DNA from: Glandiceps talaboti
Lineage: Eukaryota > Hemichordata > Enteropneusta > Spengelidae
Length of the DNA: 50,100 nucleotides
Assembly: GCF_964340395.1 (NCBI RefSeq)
Contig: NC_135559.1
Location: forward strand, 18,854,050-18,904,149
Direction: 5' to 3'
Shown: piece after piece, positions 11,646-23,710 of the stretch
Position numbering within the stretch: position 1 is the first letter of the stretch
Layout: each line of letters starts with the position of its first letter
Made by a program: the position numbers and the translations under genes
Notes under the pieces: generated by a model
The model's input: only the letters and a program-made list of their open reading frames with translations
The model's database searches: none
What the model was told of the DNA's origin: nothing

Positions 11646-12747
11646 AACCCCTTTCACGTACATAGAGCAGACCGGTGAGGGCGGAGCGACATCACGATGG
11701 GTCCTGTTCCACCACCATCAAGCATGTATAAATGTAGATTGGTTTGGCTGGTCTAAGATGGGGTCACCTACTATGTAGTCTTAGTCAAAATGGGACCAAT
11801 CTTTCTCATTTGATTAAGAAATTTCAAACTTTTTCTTTTAATCCTGGAGTTTAACTTTCATGAGAATTCCTAAATACCCTCACCCACAACCCTCCTTAGT
11901 ACCTGCCGGTCCCGGGCTGCCAGTGAACAGATGCTTAAATACAATTCTAGTTCAATGGCATATTAGCTAATTTTGTAGCCAAGAACAATTTTGCCCGAGT
12001 TTATAGCGTAGATTGTATTCACAGACGAACATCACCACCATAGCAAACATTTAGGAAGGCGTTCTGGATTTCTTTGTGGTTGGTGGCAGTATTACGTATA
12101 TATTGGCAAATGTTTTTGGGTTTCGGGTGATCGCCGCCTTCGCCTTGGTGGGAAGGCGTCGATCACCCGGAACAAAACAAACGATACGAAACGATGGAAA
12201 TAGAGGTAAATAAAGCATTTAGCCGCTTTCACCACATCATATGTTAATCAGATTGGGGGTAAGGGGTATCACTCAAACATTTTCATGACAGCAAATAATG
12301 TCGGTCCCCTAAAGAATAGGCCGATCTACTCATTTTCGCTGTTCTATGTAATTTGATTGATGGAAAAGTCAACCATCTATACGATAACTATTTGTCCGTT
12401 CTTCCTAAGTAGCCGCACAGCCCGGGCTATTTATGAACAGTGAAAACAGAGATATGCAAAAGAACTGTCATAGGTATAACTATCTGGTTATTCCTACTAC
12501 ATTTATGCTTAGTATTACATTTATTGTTTTTACTACATTTTATGGGTGTTACCACGGGAACAGCTTCTGCTTCGCGCTACACATTCATTTACTTTAAAAA
12601 GTGTGCGTGAAAATAAGTCGACCAGCTTGTGCTTTTAGCGTGTAACTGTGTACGTGCGGTAAAATGCTATTGCGGATACCGAGAATTCGTAGGATGTAGG
12701 TCATAGCCCCCGAACCCAAGCATAAGAAATAGGTCGGGTTGTCAATG
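11646..12747. other. Non-coding stretch with a GC-rich hairpin
   Basis: A hairpin lies at 12124-12169: 18-nt arms (CGGGTGATCG-C-CGCCTTC against GAAGGCG-T-CGATCACCCG) with a single central mismatch and a 10-nt loop. No ORF or exon is supported in the rest. Confidence 0.5.
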
Positions 12748-13540
12748 GCTTCCTTAATAGGAAGCCTTCAGTAACTACAGGGGGAGCAGGGGAAATCAAG
12801 CCCAGTATATTGCGTAAAAGGCGACCTCCCCCCCCCCCATTCCGTTTTTTTAAAGTGATTCCCCCAATTTCGTTTCTTTAAATGATGACTCTTTTTCTGT
12901 TCAAATATTTGAAAACAGGGTTAAAATGCCGTTCGACGTGAAACGGGACAGAATCAATGGTGGGGACTCGATCCCACCGCTGCCACCACATTGATGTATT
13001 TAAAGGCATTTATTTTTCCCCACTACTACTACAATGGGGGATGTATTTGTGTGAAGGCATTGCGTTTATTATTTAATTTGATACTTGTGTTTGTAACTAA
13101 TTACAATGGCTGAACTGAAGACCAGAACATGGACATTGTCGGAACCGAGGTCGACATCTTCACTCCACGACATGATCACCACTATCTTACCACAGTGTGC
13201 CCCCTTTACTCCTTTGAGACCCACTCCTCTCCTCACATCACAACTAACAACTGATCCACTGCATGGCACATAAGATTGATATGTCCTCATATTACGGTAC
13301 AATGGTGGCAGTGGTGGGATGTGGCAACAGTGAGATTTGGCTGTGGTGGCAGCGGTGGGATGCCCAAAATAACAAAATAATGCAAAAGTAGATACTACAT
13401 TGAGTCAAAGTAAAAAAAATGACCCTCCCGTAATTCTATTTTCTATAATATGGCCCTCCCCGAGAACCGAATTGAAAAAAGTTACTCCCCTAGGCCTATC
13501 CCCCCCGTGTAATTACTGAAGGCTCCCTAAGTAAGATGGC
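12748..13540. mobile_element. Candidate 0.8-kb inverted-repeat element
   Basis: About 39 bp at 12748-12786 (containing AGCCTTCAGTAACTACA) reappear inverted at 13502-13540 (reverse strand AGCCTTCAGTAATTACA), with roughly 80% agreement. The interior has further weak inverted similarity near both ends (cytosine-rich blocks). The minus ORF at 13069-13302 is not recognisable as a transposase, so this would be non-autonomous. Confidence 0.45.
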
Positions 13541-14456
13541 AGTGTTCGTCAAATCTACAGCTCTCGAAAAAGTTAAGTCCCGAACAAAAGAATAATCCTG
13601 TGTAGTCCTTATGATTCCATCGATAAGATAGTGAGGTCACCTGACATGGGTCACTGGCCTTTAAATGTTTTCAATCTATATATGTTATCTTATTACGTCA
13701 ATGATAATTCTAATGACATAATCAGTTGATAATCATTTACTTTGGGTTCTTGTTTTTCTGTTTTTCTACTCACTAATTACATAATACGATTCCAAAATTT
13801 GCACCCGTGTTTATGTTTTCGATATTAACACAATGTGTGTGCTGTTTAATCACGCGGTATCGTTGCCACACCCCCGGGATATTTTTTATCTAAAGCGAAC
13901 CCATTTGTTATTCTGATCCTGGGGTCACCCATCAGAATAACGTGATGTAATTTGACTGCCAGTGATTACGTCATCAATAATTACCTTGTAAAGTACAGGT
14001 GTCAAGGTTTGCCCTTTTTGTAAATGGTTCCTCGTTATACAATATCTCAACTAAACAAAAACACAATTGACAACATCTCCAATATTTTCATGTGTGGAAG
14101 TCATGTATTTTGCTGAAATGTTTTTATTTCTGGTGTTGTCTTTAAAAGGGACATAGTCTTGTTACAGTACTTGACTACTTGTGCATGTTTTTCGTCACTT
14201 TTAGGGACCGGTCAGTTTCTTCGGCCTGGGGGTTGGATATGTAGGGGGGTCACCCTGTTTTTGCAATTGGCAGTAGGGGGGTCATGCTGTTTTCAAAATT
14301 GTGGATAGGGGGGTCATTGTGTTTTGGATTGTGATGGAAGAAAAAAATATTTTTTCTACAATGGCATATAGCCTTGTCTGAAATGTGGTACATATAAATA
14401 TTTGTTGTTATCCCAGTTTCTTACATGAATTCTTTAATATTACCTATTAGTTCAAG
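13541..14456. other. Non-coding stretch, no gene seen
   Basis: AT-rich sequence with three loosely similar 'ggggggtca...ctgttttt' lines at 14240-14330 that look like a small degenerate tandem repeat. No exon is supported. Confidence 0.4.
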
Positions 14457-14461
14457 CATAA

Positions 14462-14553
<92 letters not shown>
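14457..14553. repeat. ATACAT hexanucleotide microsatellite
   Basis: About 16 near-perfect units; the histidine/isoleucine ORF across it is an artefact. Confidence 0.97.
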
Positions 14554-15682
14554 GTATTACCTAGCTACCACACTAGTTACAGAACATGTCATGCAAATTC
14601 TTGGCTGTTTCACAATCAGTGCTTCACTTATATTGCACTTTGGGGCAAAAGTGAACTTTTGGTAATCTTCATGGATAGTTTATAAAAGAAGTTAATCTAA
14701 AATATTCTACTCGTCACTATGAACTTGTCAGAAGGGATTAATACACTTTCTATTTTGGACACTACAAGTTATTGACACTACAAATCGCCACATCTCATCA
14801 GATTCCAGTTTCTATTATACACTAGGTATGACCACTTAAAGTTCTGTAACATACCGGTGACTTTACTATACATGCAATATTAATGCACCTATACCAATGT
14901 TACGGGGGCATTTTTATGTGACATGGGAAACTCATTTAAAACTTACATTTACTTACATTAGCTATTCGAAGCTTGGAAATATTACCTCAAAGGCTATGAA
15001 TAACCTAAACATTGCCTTAATAGAAGCAAAAAACTGCAGATCTGCCAGGGGGAAACCCCAAGGACCCCCTCACCCCCAGAGGTCACTCATGCATTCAACC
15101 AACAATCAGATACTGTCATAATGGTATTAAACTTTTTTAAAAATATTTTCACCCAATTCTAATTTGAGATGATATTGTCTTTCAAAGATATGAAATGTTT
15201 GCCAAGGTAGTCTCACTACACCAAATCCATCATATTCTAACATATGTCCATGGGCATACCTAACCCATACGCCATGTATTCTGACAATATTCGGAGAAAT
15301 TCTCATTTAATAGTATTCTGATAAGAATTGCTTAGAATATGACGACATATGTAGTATGTTGATATGAATATGGTTGACATATTACGATATGCATGATATT
15401 TTGATATGAATATTATAGGGTATACTAACTCAAATATTTCTAATATGAATACGGTGCAGGATATTTCTGGCATACGCAATGTGATGACGAGAATACTTCG
15501 GAATTTGGATCGCAGTATTTGAGAATGAGAATGTTGTCTAAAACGCTAAGAATATCGTTCTCATGGATACGTATTTTGATATGAATAAGTATGCAATACG
15601 ACCATCCATATTTACATGCGTATGTTCAAGGCATACCCAATTATAATCTGCTTAATTAACTAATCCTATCTTTCCGATATAG
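14554..15682. other. Non-coding AT-rich stretch
   Basis: Between about 15240 and 15620 the words 'atatgaata' and 'gatatg' recur many times, suggesting a decayed short tandem array. No exon is supported. Confidence 0.35.
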
Positions 15683-15762
15683 ACACACAATATATCATTC
15701 GATGCATGGCTTAAAGAGGTTTTGCAACAACCGAATGTAGCAGCAGTTGTTGGAAATGTCAA
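15683..15762 (+). CDS. Possible coding exon, unknown protein
   Basis: The acceptor GATATAG (15681-15682) opens THNISFDAWLKEVLQQPNVA and continues AVVGNVK. A donor AA|GTACGT follows at 15762/15763, leaving phase 2. If the donor is not used, the frame ends in TGA at 15770-15772. The peptide looks like an amphipathic helix typical of real coding sequence. It could be an alternative 3' end of the 7-kb gene (phase 0 entry) or a separate gene. Confidence 0.3.
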
Positions 15763-16263
15763 GTACGTCTGAAAGGGAATGAATGTATATATGTATTGAC
15801 CACCTTTAGAGTACAGAGTTAGTTTTGGTCAGGGTGCATCTTTTCATACACATCTCAATAATTAAATGAAAACCAATATTCATTACTTCTAAATGACAGA
15901 GTGGGTCAATGAATAGGTCCAATTGGTTGCCGGTACGTTTCAGTGTCATGACTAGTTTGCCATCATTACATTAATGTCAAGGAACATCTACCAAAAAGAC
16001 GGTTCGACATATTATTAATCATGTTCACATAGGAGGGTGGGGTTTTGAAAATAAATGCTGTTGCATGCGCTTGTATAATATTAAAAGGTTTCTGATAGTT
16101 CAGTTGTTAAATCAGTACAGTCCAGCAAGTATATGTGTTGCGTAAAACGTAGCAGGTCAATGGATGTCATGTCAAGGTCGACACCGATCACAAACATCGA
16201 TATCGTTTTACTTTGTTGAATAGAGCCCTCTAACAAGTGTACGATAAACCTTTCGTCTTTTAG

Positions 16264-16309
16264 GTCAACTGCATCTCTGCTGACAACGCATTCGGAGGGG
16301 GCCCTCTAG
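16264..16309 (+). CDS. Possible terminal coding exon paired with 15683-15762
   Basis: The acceptor TTTCGTCTTTTAG (AG at 16262-16263) is strong. Joining its first G to the phase-2 end at 15762 keeps the Lys codon and gives STASLLTTHSEGAL with TAG at 16307-16309. The pairing rests on phase and splice signals only. Confidence 0.25.
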
Positions 16310-16990
16310 TGATACCATTTACTCGCTATATATGTAATCATGTAAGCTATTTTCCTTGAACAGTTTGGAGAACATTCCAGGAACTGCAGCTATATATATC
16401 CAAGTTCAAAAATCATTTGAAATTCGATGTTGTGAACAGCGCTATCACTAGTTTACATTCAAATAACCCTTGAGGTAATAAAACCCATGGAATCTTCCAA
16501 GTTGGACATGATTGTGCCAAAAATATCGCCAAAGGATACTAGATTTGAAAGTTCACCCATTTTTGTACAGACACCTCTGATAATGCACCAGTCACAATGC
16601 CTCAAACCTCTCTGATATCGACAGTGATTTTCTTGAATTCTGGCCAGACATATGCTACATGTACCTTCCTTTCATTGTCAAAGTCAGGTCATGACAGAGG
16701 AATGGTTACAAATGATAAGTGGAGTCAAGTAATTCAAACTTGGTGCCTGCTGTTTTATGGGTTCTATTACATCTGACAGATAGAAGCCATAACACCAGGG
16801 GGTGCCAGTGATAATCGATAGCACAGATAAGAAACACAGATGTGTTTACTTGTCTGTGCCAATAGTCACCACTGAGACAACTCTGGTTTCTTTGTGAAGA
16901 CATAAAAGATGTTACTGCTAGGTAAAGATGGCAACGGTGAGGTGCTTCCTGTAATATATTCAATTAAAGATTTCCTCGTGGCCCCACATT
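16310..16990. other. Non-coding stretch, no gene seen
   Basis: No exon with both splice signals was found. The minus ORF at 16706-16963 has no support beyond its length. Confidence 0.35.
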
Positions 16991-16996
16991 GTGCAG

Positions 16997-17055
16997 CACA
17001 CTTTTGGAGCGGATCAAAATATACAGTGTATATTTTGATCCGCTCCAAAAGTGTG
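16997..17055. repeat. Perfect 59-bp palindrome
   Basis: Arms 16997-17025 and 17027-17055 (29 bp each) are perfectly complementary around a single G at 17026. The arms include CTTTTGGAGCGGATC. Pairing stops at 16996/17056. It may be a tiny inverted-repeat element or a fold-back artefact. Confidence 0.9.
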
Positions 17056-17990
17056 TAAAACTCTATAAAGCCTAGGCTGGGGTCAGAATTTACGGCAAGG
17101 TCGCTGGGGAGAAATTGGGGGTCATGGAAAACATTGAGAATTTAAAGGAGTGACATGAAAATTCTGATGCAAAATTGTACACTTCAATTTACCTACCAAT
17201 ACCATTGAAGTTTATTAACTTTTAGTTTAATGCAGTGTACCATATGATAATGTACACCTCTGAAGTGGGGGGGGGGGGGTTTACTGTATAGTTACACATT
17301 AAAACATGTGTAGCCGGGAGGGGGGGGGGCACGAAAATTATCTGGTTTATTTGGGGCTGCACGAAGGGTAGGGGGCTGCGACATTTTTTTAACAAAATAA
17401 TTTCTCCCCAGCCCAAGAAATGGTAACAAGATTGAATGAATTTATTTGGGTTATCTTAGTTCGATGAAATAACCACACACATTGTACATGAATATGGCAA
17501 CTTGGAGTGAAGGGTAAAATACAGACGGAAATGGAAATTGCTTCACCAAACATTGGACGGCCCGGTAAAGGTCACTTCAGGAATGCAAAATGTTTTGTAC
17601 ATACATGCCCAGCCGATGTTTGCTCTACAGCTCATTGCACAGTATCTTGTTTAGAATATTATGATGTGGCAGGTTGGTTTTGCCATATCACATGATACTT
17701 CCATGGTTGAGCACACAATATATCACCAACTCACACCCTTTGACTTGTCTTACACCATGGATGTATTTGGGTTCACTAATAATACGTACATGTCCATCAA
17801 TAATTTAAATAGACTTCAGCTGCAAAACATAGACAAGGTGTTGGTTATCATCAACTGCACAAACCTCTAATATTAGGTCCGGTAGAGTACTTCTTCTAAT
17901 CCTGCACATGTCAAACACTGTGTTAACATTTTGACAGCTATTATTTAATAGTATTAAAAGGGCAGAAATCAGGATGTGCAAGATATATTC
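17056..17990. other. Non-coding stretch upstream of the five-exon gene
   Basis: It has G runs at 17267-17279 and about 17320. Small ORFs at 17507-17870 lack splice support. Confidence 0.35.
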
Positions 17991-18144
17991 GATACATGGT
18001 CACATGTCAGCAAAACCCCGGATGTTGCACGGCGTATCTAATAAAATCTGTCAACGGTTTGGTCATCGTGTCAAATTCGTTAATTCGCAACGATCCGTAC
18101 ATCGCGTCATTGTCGAGTTGTGACGGCGCCAACGTCTGTATATC
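17990..18144 (+). promoter_or_regulatory. CpG-richer promoter / 5' UTR region of the five-exon gene
   Basis: CpG density rises sharply here (for example 'aattcgcaacgatccg', 'catcgcgtcattgtcg') compared with the AT-rich flanks, right before the first ATG. The in-frame TGA at 18121-18123 rules out an earlier in-frame start in this exon. No TATA box is obvious and the transcription start is not determined. Confidence 0.4.
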
Positions 18145-18712
18145 ATGGCAGATTACCAGGCTGACATCAATCGCAGGCTGTTCAAAGGTTTCTTTACACA
18201 TTGTTTGCCCCAAGTTCGTTATGGGGAACAGGGAGCACGGGCACGACACTACTCCTCACGTTCACATGAACTTGAAGGAATTGCATATGCAACTCGTTCC
18301 CGCAGCTGTAGTAGTAGTACTACTAGTACTACTAGTGTTACTAGTAGTACTAGTAGTACTAGTGCTCGTAGTGGTGATGACGCTAACGAATTTACGTGTA
18401 AGCGTGACGAAGGTTGCTGTATGCGTCTGTCCAGGAGCGTAAAGTTCTCTGCATCCTCATGGACAGAAAGACAAACAGTGGAATTGCATTGGTATCCTGC
18501 CCATTTCCCCGATGTCCCTCGCGAAAGGACCGTCTTTCAACATGGTAGGAGTAATGTGAGGGGGAATATGGAGCAGCAACATCGTATTGAGTGTGTTATG
18601 CAGTGGCTTTTAGCACCTGGGGAAATCAATCATCCCATCACCAAAGAGTCTGAAGTTACTCCAGTAACTGTAAGTGATGATGTAAAGAACAAAATACGGA
18701 AAGAACTTGAAG
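18145..18712 (+). CDS. Orphan five-exon gene, exon 1 (residues 1-189)
   Basis: ATG at 18145 (context ATCATGG) is the first Met after an in-frame TGA at 18121. The exon ends at 18712 before GTAAGA, in phase 1. The whole product is 442 residues from exons 18145-18712, 21265-21362, 23104-23285, 25695-25824 and 29425-29775. Residues about 55-74 are a Ser/Thr low-complexity run encoded by AGT/ACT trinucleotides; the later part (MEQQHRIECVMQWLLAPGEI) looks folded and helical. No signal peptide or membrane segment is evident. I do not recognise a family; the protein is probably cytosolic and mostly helical. All four splice phases agree, which supports the model. The N-terminal 80 residues are the least certain part. 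Confidence 0.6.
18307..18365 (+). repeat. AGT/ACT trinucleotide repeat inside coding exon
   Basis: A run of AGT and ACT triplets encodes Ser/Thr. Because AGT and ACT are reverse complements, the tract is also self-complementary and can fold on itself. Confidence 0.85.
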
Positions 18713-21264
18713 GTAAGATTAAGAATGTTCATTCCAATGTGCCATGTGGGCGAGTTTTCCATTTGTATTAATTCCCGTTTGCTCAAAATGTTATTGATAA
18801 AATCATATTTCTAAAATCAATATAAATATAATCTAAAAGTTAAGGGTAAGATTGTGTACAGTTAGCCAATGTATTTACATGTACTTCACCGGAGCTGTAC
18901 TCGGGTTACTTCAGCTTCACTGCCGTGTGTGTGGTCTAACAATGGCACACCCTTGCTGGCCTCAGTCATCCGTCAAAATTACTGTCTCTCAGATCTCAGA
19001 GTTTGATACTACTGTGTTGCACTCAGGAAGAAGCTGAAAGTCCCAACCCGATACATTTATATTAGTCGGTCATTCCACAAGATGACTGTAATCAATTGTG
19101 TGTGTGAATTTTTCAACTACAATAAAACGCATCCCAGTTTTGAGACGTCGTGGTAGGCAAGTTCGTAGATGAAGTTGGCAGCCATTTTGCCGCAAACGTT
19201 CTCGGGAAAGGGACGTTAAAAAGTCTAACTATACAACTTTCAAAGTAGTCTATTCATGCTAAGTCTCAACATATACACTACTAGTACTTGTGTATATGGT
19301 CTTCAGAACTGAGTTTGCCAGTTGTTCAGTATTTGAAAACCTACTGTCGTTGAAATTTAATACTAATTATGTCAAAATCAAATAGTTGTTGATTAAGTAA
19401 TATTTACAGAAACAAACCTACTTACAGTATCTACCACTAGTACCAGTAGTCTAATTGTACAGCAAGTTTTTAGCACAACTGAACTGAGGTTCACTAGTGC
19501 TATAGGCATACGTGAAATGTCTGTCTGTCTTTGTGTCTGAGTTCCATCTGTCTTTTGAAAATTCTTTATTTGATTTACTAATTGTAAATTTCAGATATCG
19601 TTAGTAAACTAAAGTGCTCAGAGAAATTTAACCCCACATTTAGAGGACATTTATGTCTGTACAACTTATGGATTGTTTCTGCCATTTTACATGTATTTCA
19701 GATGCATGCATGGATATTTGAACAAGTCAATTCTCTAAAGACTGATTTGAACCCCTGGACCTTTCAAAGTACTACTGTGTAGAGAAACATTGCCCATTCA
19801 GTTTACAAGCACACATCGTCTCATGAATGCATGCCACAATGACTGGCCTTCATTATAATAATGTACTTATATACATTCGGGATAAAAGCATGATAATTCT
19901 CCATGGTAATCAATATAATGATCCATTTTAACAGTCTTTGTCTTTGTACAACTTAAACATTAATGAACATATATGATTGAATAAAATGTGGAGAAATCCT
20001 AATCTTGTAACCACTTGTTTCACTTTAAGAACTGTTGCACTGCTGTGTTTTTACATTCCATGTTTTTGTTTAAAAGTAGTAGATCACTGCAGTGTCAGTG
20101 CATGGTTTTAATAGTGTGGCCTACAAAAAATATTTAGGGAATCGACACTTTCAAATATCCATATACATGCACTTTGAAGTAAACTGACAGAAACAGTTTG
20201 TACATAGATGCAATGACCTCTTAAATGTGTTGTTTTCTATGAGCCCTTTAGTTTACTAATGATTTCTGAAATTTACCAAAGCTTTTTGCACCCAGCTACC
20301 CAAGAAACCCAGCTACCCAACCTGAATTATGTGATAAGACATTTTTAATGCATAATGCAGGGTTCTCCCAACTGTAACTGGAGTCCTGGACGATATTAAT
20401 ATTCATAACCTAATTAATATTTATAATGTAATTAGCATAACAGAACATGGTTAGTTTGTGTCAAATTGTAAGAAGTACATTACTCTAAAAATGAACAATA
20501 TTTGTTATAACACTTGCATAAAATCTTTGAAGTATTTTCTTTTGTATATCCCTATATATTTTCCTTCCACTTGCACAACAACTATTTCCCATTCCGTGGT
20601 CCCAGTAGTATTTCCAAATATTACTGCCAAAGAAAAAAAATTGTACAGTTGAGTCAATCACCAAAGACCTGAAACATCATGTGTATGTACTGACCACTGA
20701 TGAAGTTGCAGTGAGTGTAGACACTTAGAGCTCATGAACTGTAGGTATATTTTCTGTCCACTTGGTATCTTTCCTTGATACAGTAAACAAAGTGCATATC
20801 AAATGACAGTTGGTCATACTTGTTTTGAAAACCTGTCAAACTTTAGAGCAAGACATCTTTTCACTATCACAGTGTTTATAATTCCAGACCTGACTGGACT
20901 ACTTAGTAATATTAGTATATAGTGAAGAGAAAGGGCTGCTAAATATGACTTTCATATATGTAACCACAGGTGTCTACTGCTGGACGTCAGGCCAGCTTTG
21001 ACTATCTCCCTGCTCATTGTTTCAGTGTCCCATTCCCCAGCTCTGTTATTTTCAATGGCTGGTGTGATAATTAGTATTTAGTTTTGCACTTAGTAATGTC
21101 CTAGAACAATACAATGTTTTGTACAGGACAGCAGCTTTTTGTAATGACAATTTCAGATGAACGCAGGACAGGACCACCCATCCACAAGTTGCCTGATAGG
21201 TCACTTCATGAGAAATACCCAAATTATATAAAAAAAGCCTGATTCAATTTAATTCTCATTACAG
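18713..21264 (+). other. Intron 1 of the five-exon gene
   Basis: The GTAAGA...TTACAG intron carries a hairpin-type element start at 19470 and otherwise no recognisable gene. Short ORFs inside (18852, 20458) have no splice support. Confidence 0.55.
19470..19620 (+). mobile_element. Hairpin element fragment (AGCAC...GTGCT type)
   Basis: TTTTTAGCACAACTGAACTG, then GGTTCACTAGTGCTATAGGC, form an imperfect stem with AGCAC/GTGCT and GAAC/GTTC pairs. A short TGTC repeat and one degenerate core follow. Related starts lie near 25324, 29905, 31163, 31346 and 32146, all in the plus orientation. Confidence 0.5.
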
Positions 21265-21362
21265 AGTCGCATATGTGTACAATTGTGGAGATCCTTGTGG
21301 AATCCTTACCTTCTATCCAATTGGATGAGTGGTCGGATTCAGAGTTAACAGACATTATCATG
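21265..21362 (+). CDS. Orphan five-exon gene, exon 2 (residues 190-222)
   Basis: The acceptor CTCATTACAG (AG at 21263-21264) and the donor ATG|GTAAGT at 21362/21363 bound it. Entry in phase 1 completes a Glu codon with the last G of exon 1. The frame reads SHMCTIVEILVESLPSIQLD, then EWSDSELTDIIM, an acidic amphipathic helix region. It exits in phase 0. Confidence 0.7.
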
Positions 21363-21727
21363 GTAAGTATGCAAGCCTTAAGTAATATTGGTTTATGGTT
21401 CAAAATAAACATTATGGCAAAAAGTATCAAAACAATTGTTAAACAAATTTTTAAAAGTTCTTTCAGATTTGTAAAAGCATAACATCAGAGATTTTCTGAA
21501 CAAAACACAAGATATTTTTTGCATACACTCTTTACATGACCTAATCTGAATAGATACAATGTATATATTTATATGTAGTACTGTTAACCATATTCTGTCA
21601 TCAACAATTATTTCATTCTAAGAATCCCAAGAGGGCACCTCGCATTTTGCAAAGTGAGGGCTAAAATTTGGTCGGTTTTTACGTACAGTAAGAAAGGATT
21701 TATATGATGGATGAAAAGTCTCTGTCT

Positions 21728-22347
21728 CACTGTACAAATCCTACTCACAACTCTCTCTGATATGTATGCTTGGGAGTTCCTCATTTTATAACTTCTTCAA
21801 TAACCCATATTTGTCAACAATTTAAAACATCGTAATTATGTTTAATCAATATGTAACAAAAAGTATGGTTAGGAGTCTAAAATAAAGCTGTAAATTTTGC
21901 ATAAAATGTGCTAACAACTGAATGAAACTTACTGTGAATAAAACACTTTTCAATGTCAAATTACCACTAACTTGGGTAGACAGTGTGTATGATGAGTTTT
22001 AGTATGTAAATTTCTTTTGTCATACCTATTCAAATAAATTTATATATTTGGCAAAGTCATAACAGGTGCATTTTCCTTAGATTTGTAGAAAATATTTTGC
22101 ATGTTTTTTAAGAAAATCTGTTGACAAATTTATAAAATTGCTACTCCTACAATAAATCATTGATACCAGAACCAATGAAAATTTATATTCAGAAACTCAT
22201 CAGTGTCAATTTTACATTTTGAAAATGGCAAAAATATTCTTGCAAAATCCTGTACACAGGTGAGATTTGTCTTACTTGTCTGACTTCAAGATGATGATGT
22301 CCAACAGTTCAAATCAGAGAGATTTGTGGGTAAAATTTTGTACAGTG
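21728..22347. mobile_element. 620-bp MITE-like element, copy 1
   Basis: It starts CACTGTACAAATCCTACTCA and ends (reverse strand) CACTGTACAAAATTTTACCC, with the inverted similarity running on through the CTCTCTGAT block, about 39 bp in total. A diverged full-length copy lies at about 27880-28502 in the same orientation. There is no coding capacity. No clear target-site duplication was found, so the superfamily is open. Confidence 0.75.
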
Positions 22348-22806
22348 TGCATGTCTGTCTGTCCATGATGTATGAGAGGAGACATAACAACTTCATTTTG
22401 TATACAATCTATCCTTCAGATCTCGACCATTACACTTTGAATGGTTGCTCATGGGCCATATTTTATGGTATTTTCAATTTTAGATACTAGAAAGGGGAAA
22501 GCCTCAACTCTCTTCTTTTGTGCCAGTAAAATCAATTTAGGAATTACTTGTAGGAAAACAGATTTTACAGCGATTTTGTGAAGCACACTTTTTCACTCAT
22601 AGTTTCCTTAATACAGTGTGGAAAATTTACAAACTTCACAAAAAGATGAATTCTTGAGTGAAAAGATGATATGATTCCACTAATACAATTTCTAGTATTA
22701 CACTGTGTATTGAAGACCAAACACCAACACATTTCGTGCATTTAGCTTGACTAAGAAGATTTTTATTCCATGAAAGTTTTTCCCAAGAATGTGTGGTGCC
22801 TGTCCA

Positions 22807-22866
22807 TCTGTTTGGCTGTGTGTTTGTGTTTGTGTTTGTGTTTGTGTTTGTGTTTGTGTTTGTGTG
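22807..22866. repeat. GTGTTT hexanucleotide microsatellite
   Basis: About nine GTGTTT units. Confidence 0.95.
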
Positions 22867-23103
22867 GACGACTTAAACTCAAAAAATCACCAGGACCTAT
22901 TACTTTATTATTTGGAATTCAAACAAAAAATGAATAGTACCAATCTAGGAGATAGAATTCTATTGCAGGTACCAAAAATAAAATTTGGAGATTACACCCT
23001 AATAAATAGTGAAAATTGTCACAAGTTGACAGGCAAACTGAGTAGGTTGATAGAATGCTGTGTCTCATGTTTATGATTTTTGCCAATATGAATGTCTTTA
23101 TAG

Positions 23104-23285
23104 GGTATCCAAGGAGTACCTCAAGAGATCCTAACTGGTGTTTCATTGATATTTAACACCTGGCTAAAGATTAGTCAATCTAAAAATCTACGAGAAAAGA
23201 GCTTAGATAGGATGGTGAACCAAATTGTAAGTCATCTTTACTCAATTGAAGAAGAGATGTCACAATGGTCAAATTATGAAGTAAG
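23104..23285 (+). CDS. Orphan five-exon gene, exon 3 (residues 223-282)
   Basis: The acceptor GTCTTTATAG (AG at 23102-23103) and the donor AAG|GTAAGG at 23285/23286 bound a 182-base exon in phase 0, leaving phase 2. It encodes GIQGVPQEILTGVSLIFNTW, then a charged helical stretch with EKSLDRMVNQIVSHLYSIEE. The internal GTAAGT at about 23228 is an alternative donor, but using it would change the phase. Confidence 0.7.
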
Positions 23286-23710
23286 GTAAGGCAACCACAC
23301 AGGATAGAGTTTAAATTGTCTGACCAATCTGAAAGGTAACAGTGTTAGCCCAGAACAAATAAAAATAGACAACACAAACAAGTTACGCCAAAAAAAGAAA
23401 GTTGTTTCTGGTCATAATAGTCTGTCTAAAATCATGTGGTGCAACAATGCTTATTTTTTTAAATCTCAACAAACCTGTCACTCAGTCTACTATTTATGGC
23501 AGTTGCTGTTCTTTTTATTCACTAATTTAGAGTAAGTGTGTATGTGGGGCAGATGATTGGCTCTCAGCCGTTGTCTTCACTGAAGTAGGGAGGGTTATTT
23601 TTGTGTTTACCCACAGATCTGTAGACTGCCTGGGCTGGACAAACACACACACAACAAAAGACCAATGGGCGGGTATTTAAGTGAGGCGCAAGCTGACCAG
23701 AAACAATTCC

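Larger units (their letters stand above)
21363..23103 (+). other. Intron 2 of the five-exon gene
   Basis: It holds the 620-bp inverted-repeat element at 21728-22347 and a GTGTTT array at about 22807-22866. No other gene is seen. Confidence 0.6.

Noticed and set aside
13069-13302. 77-codon minus-strand ORF with a fairly protein-like sequence
   Set aside because: It lies inside a non-autonomous inverted-repeat element and matches no transposase motif I know; too weak to call.
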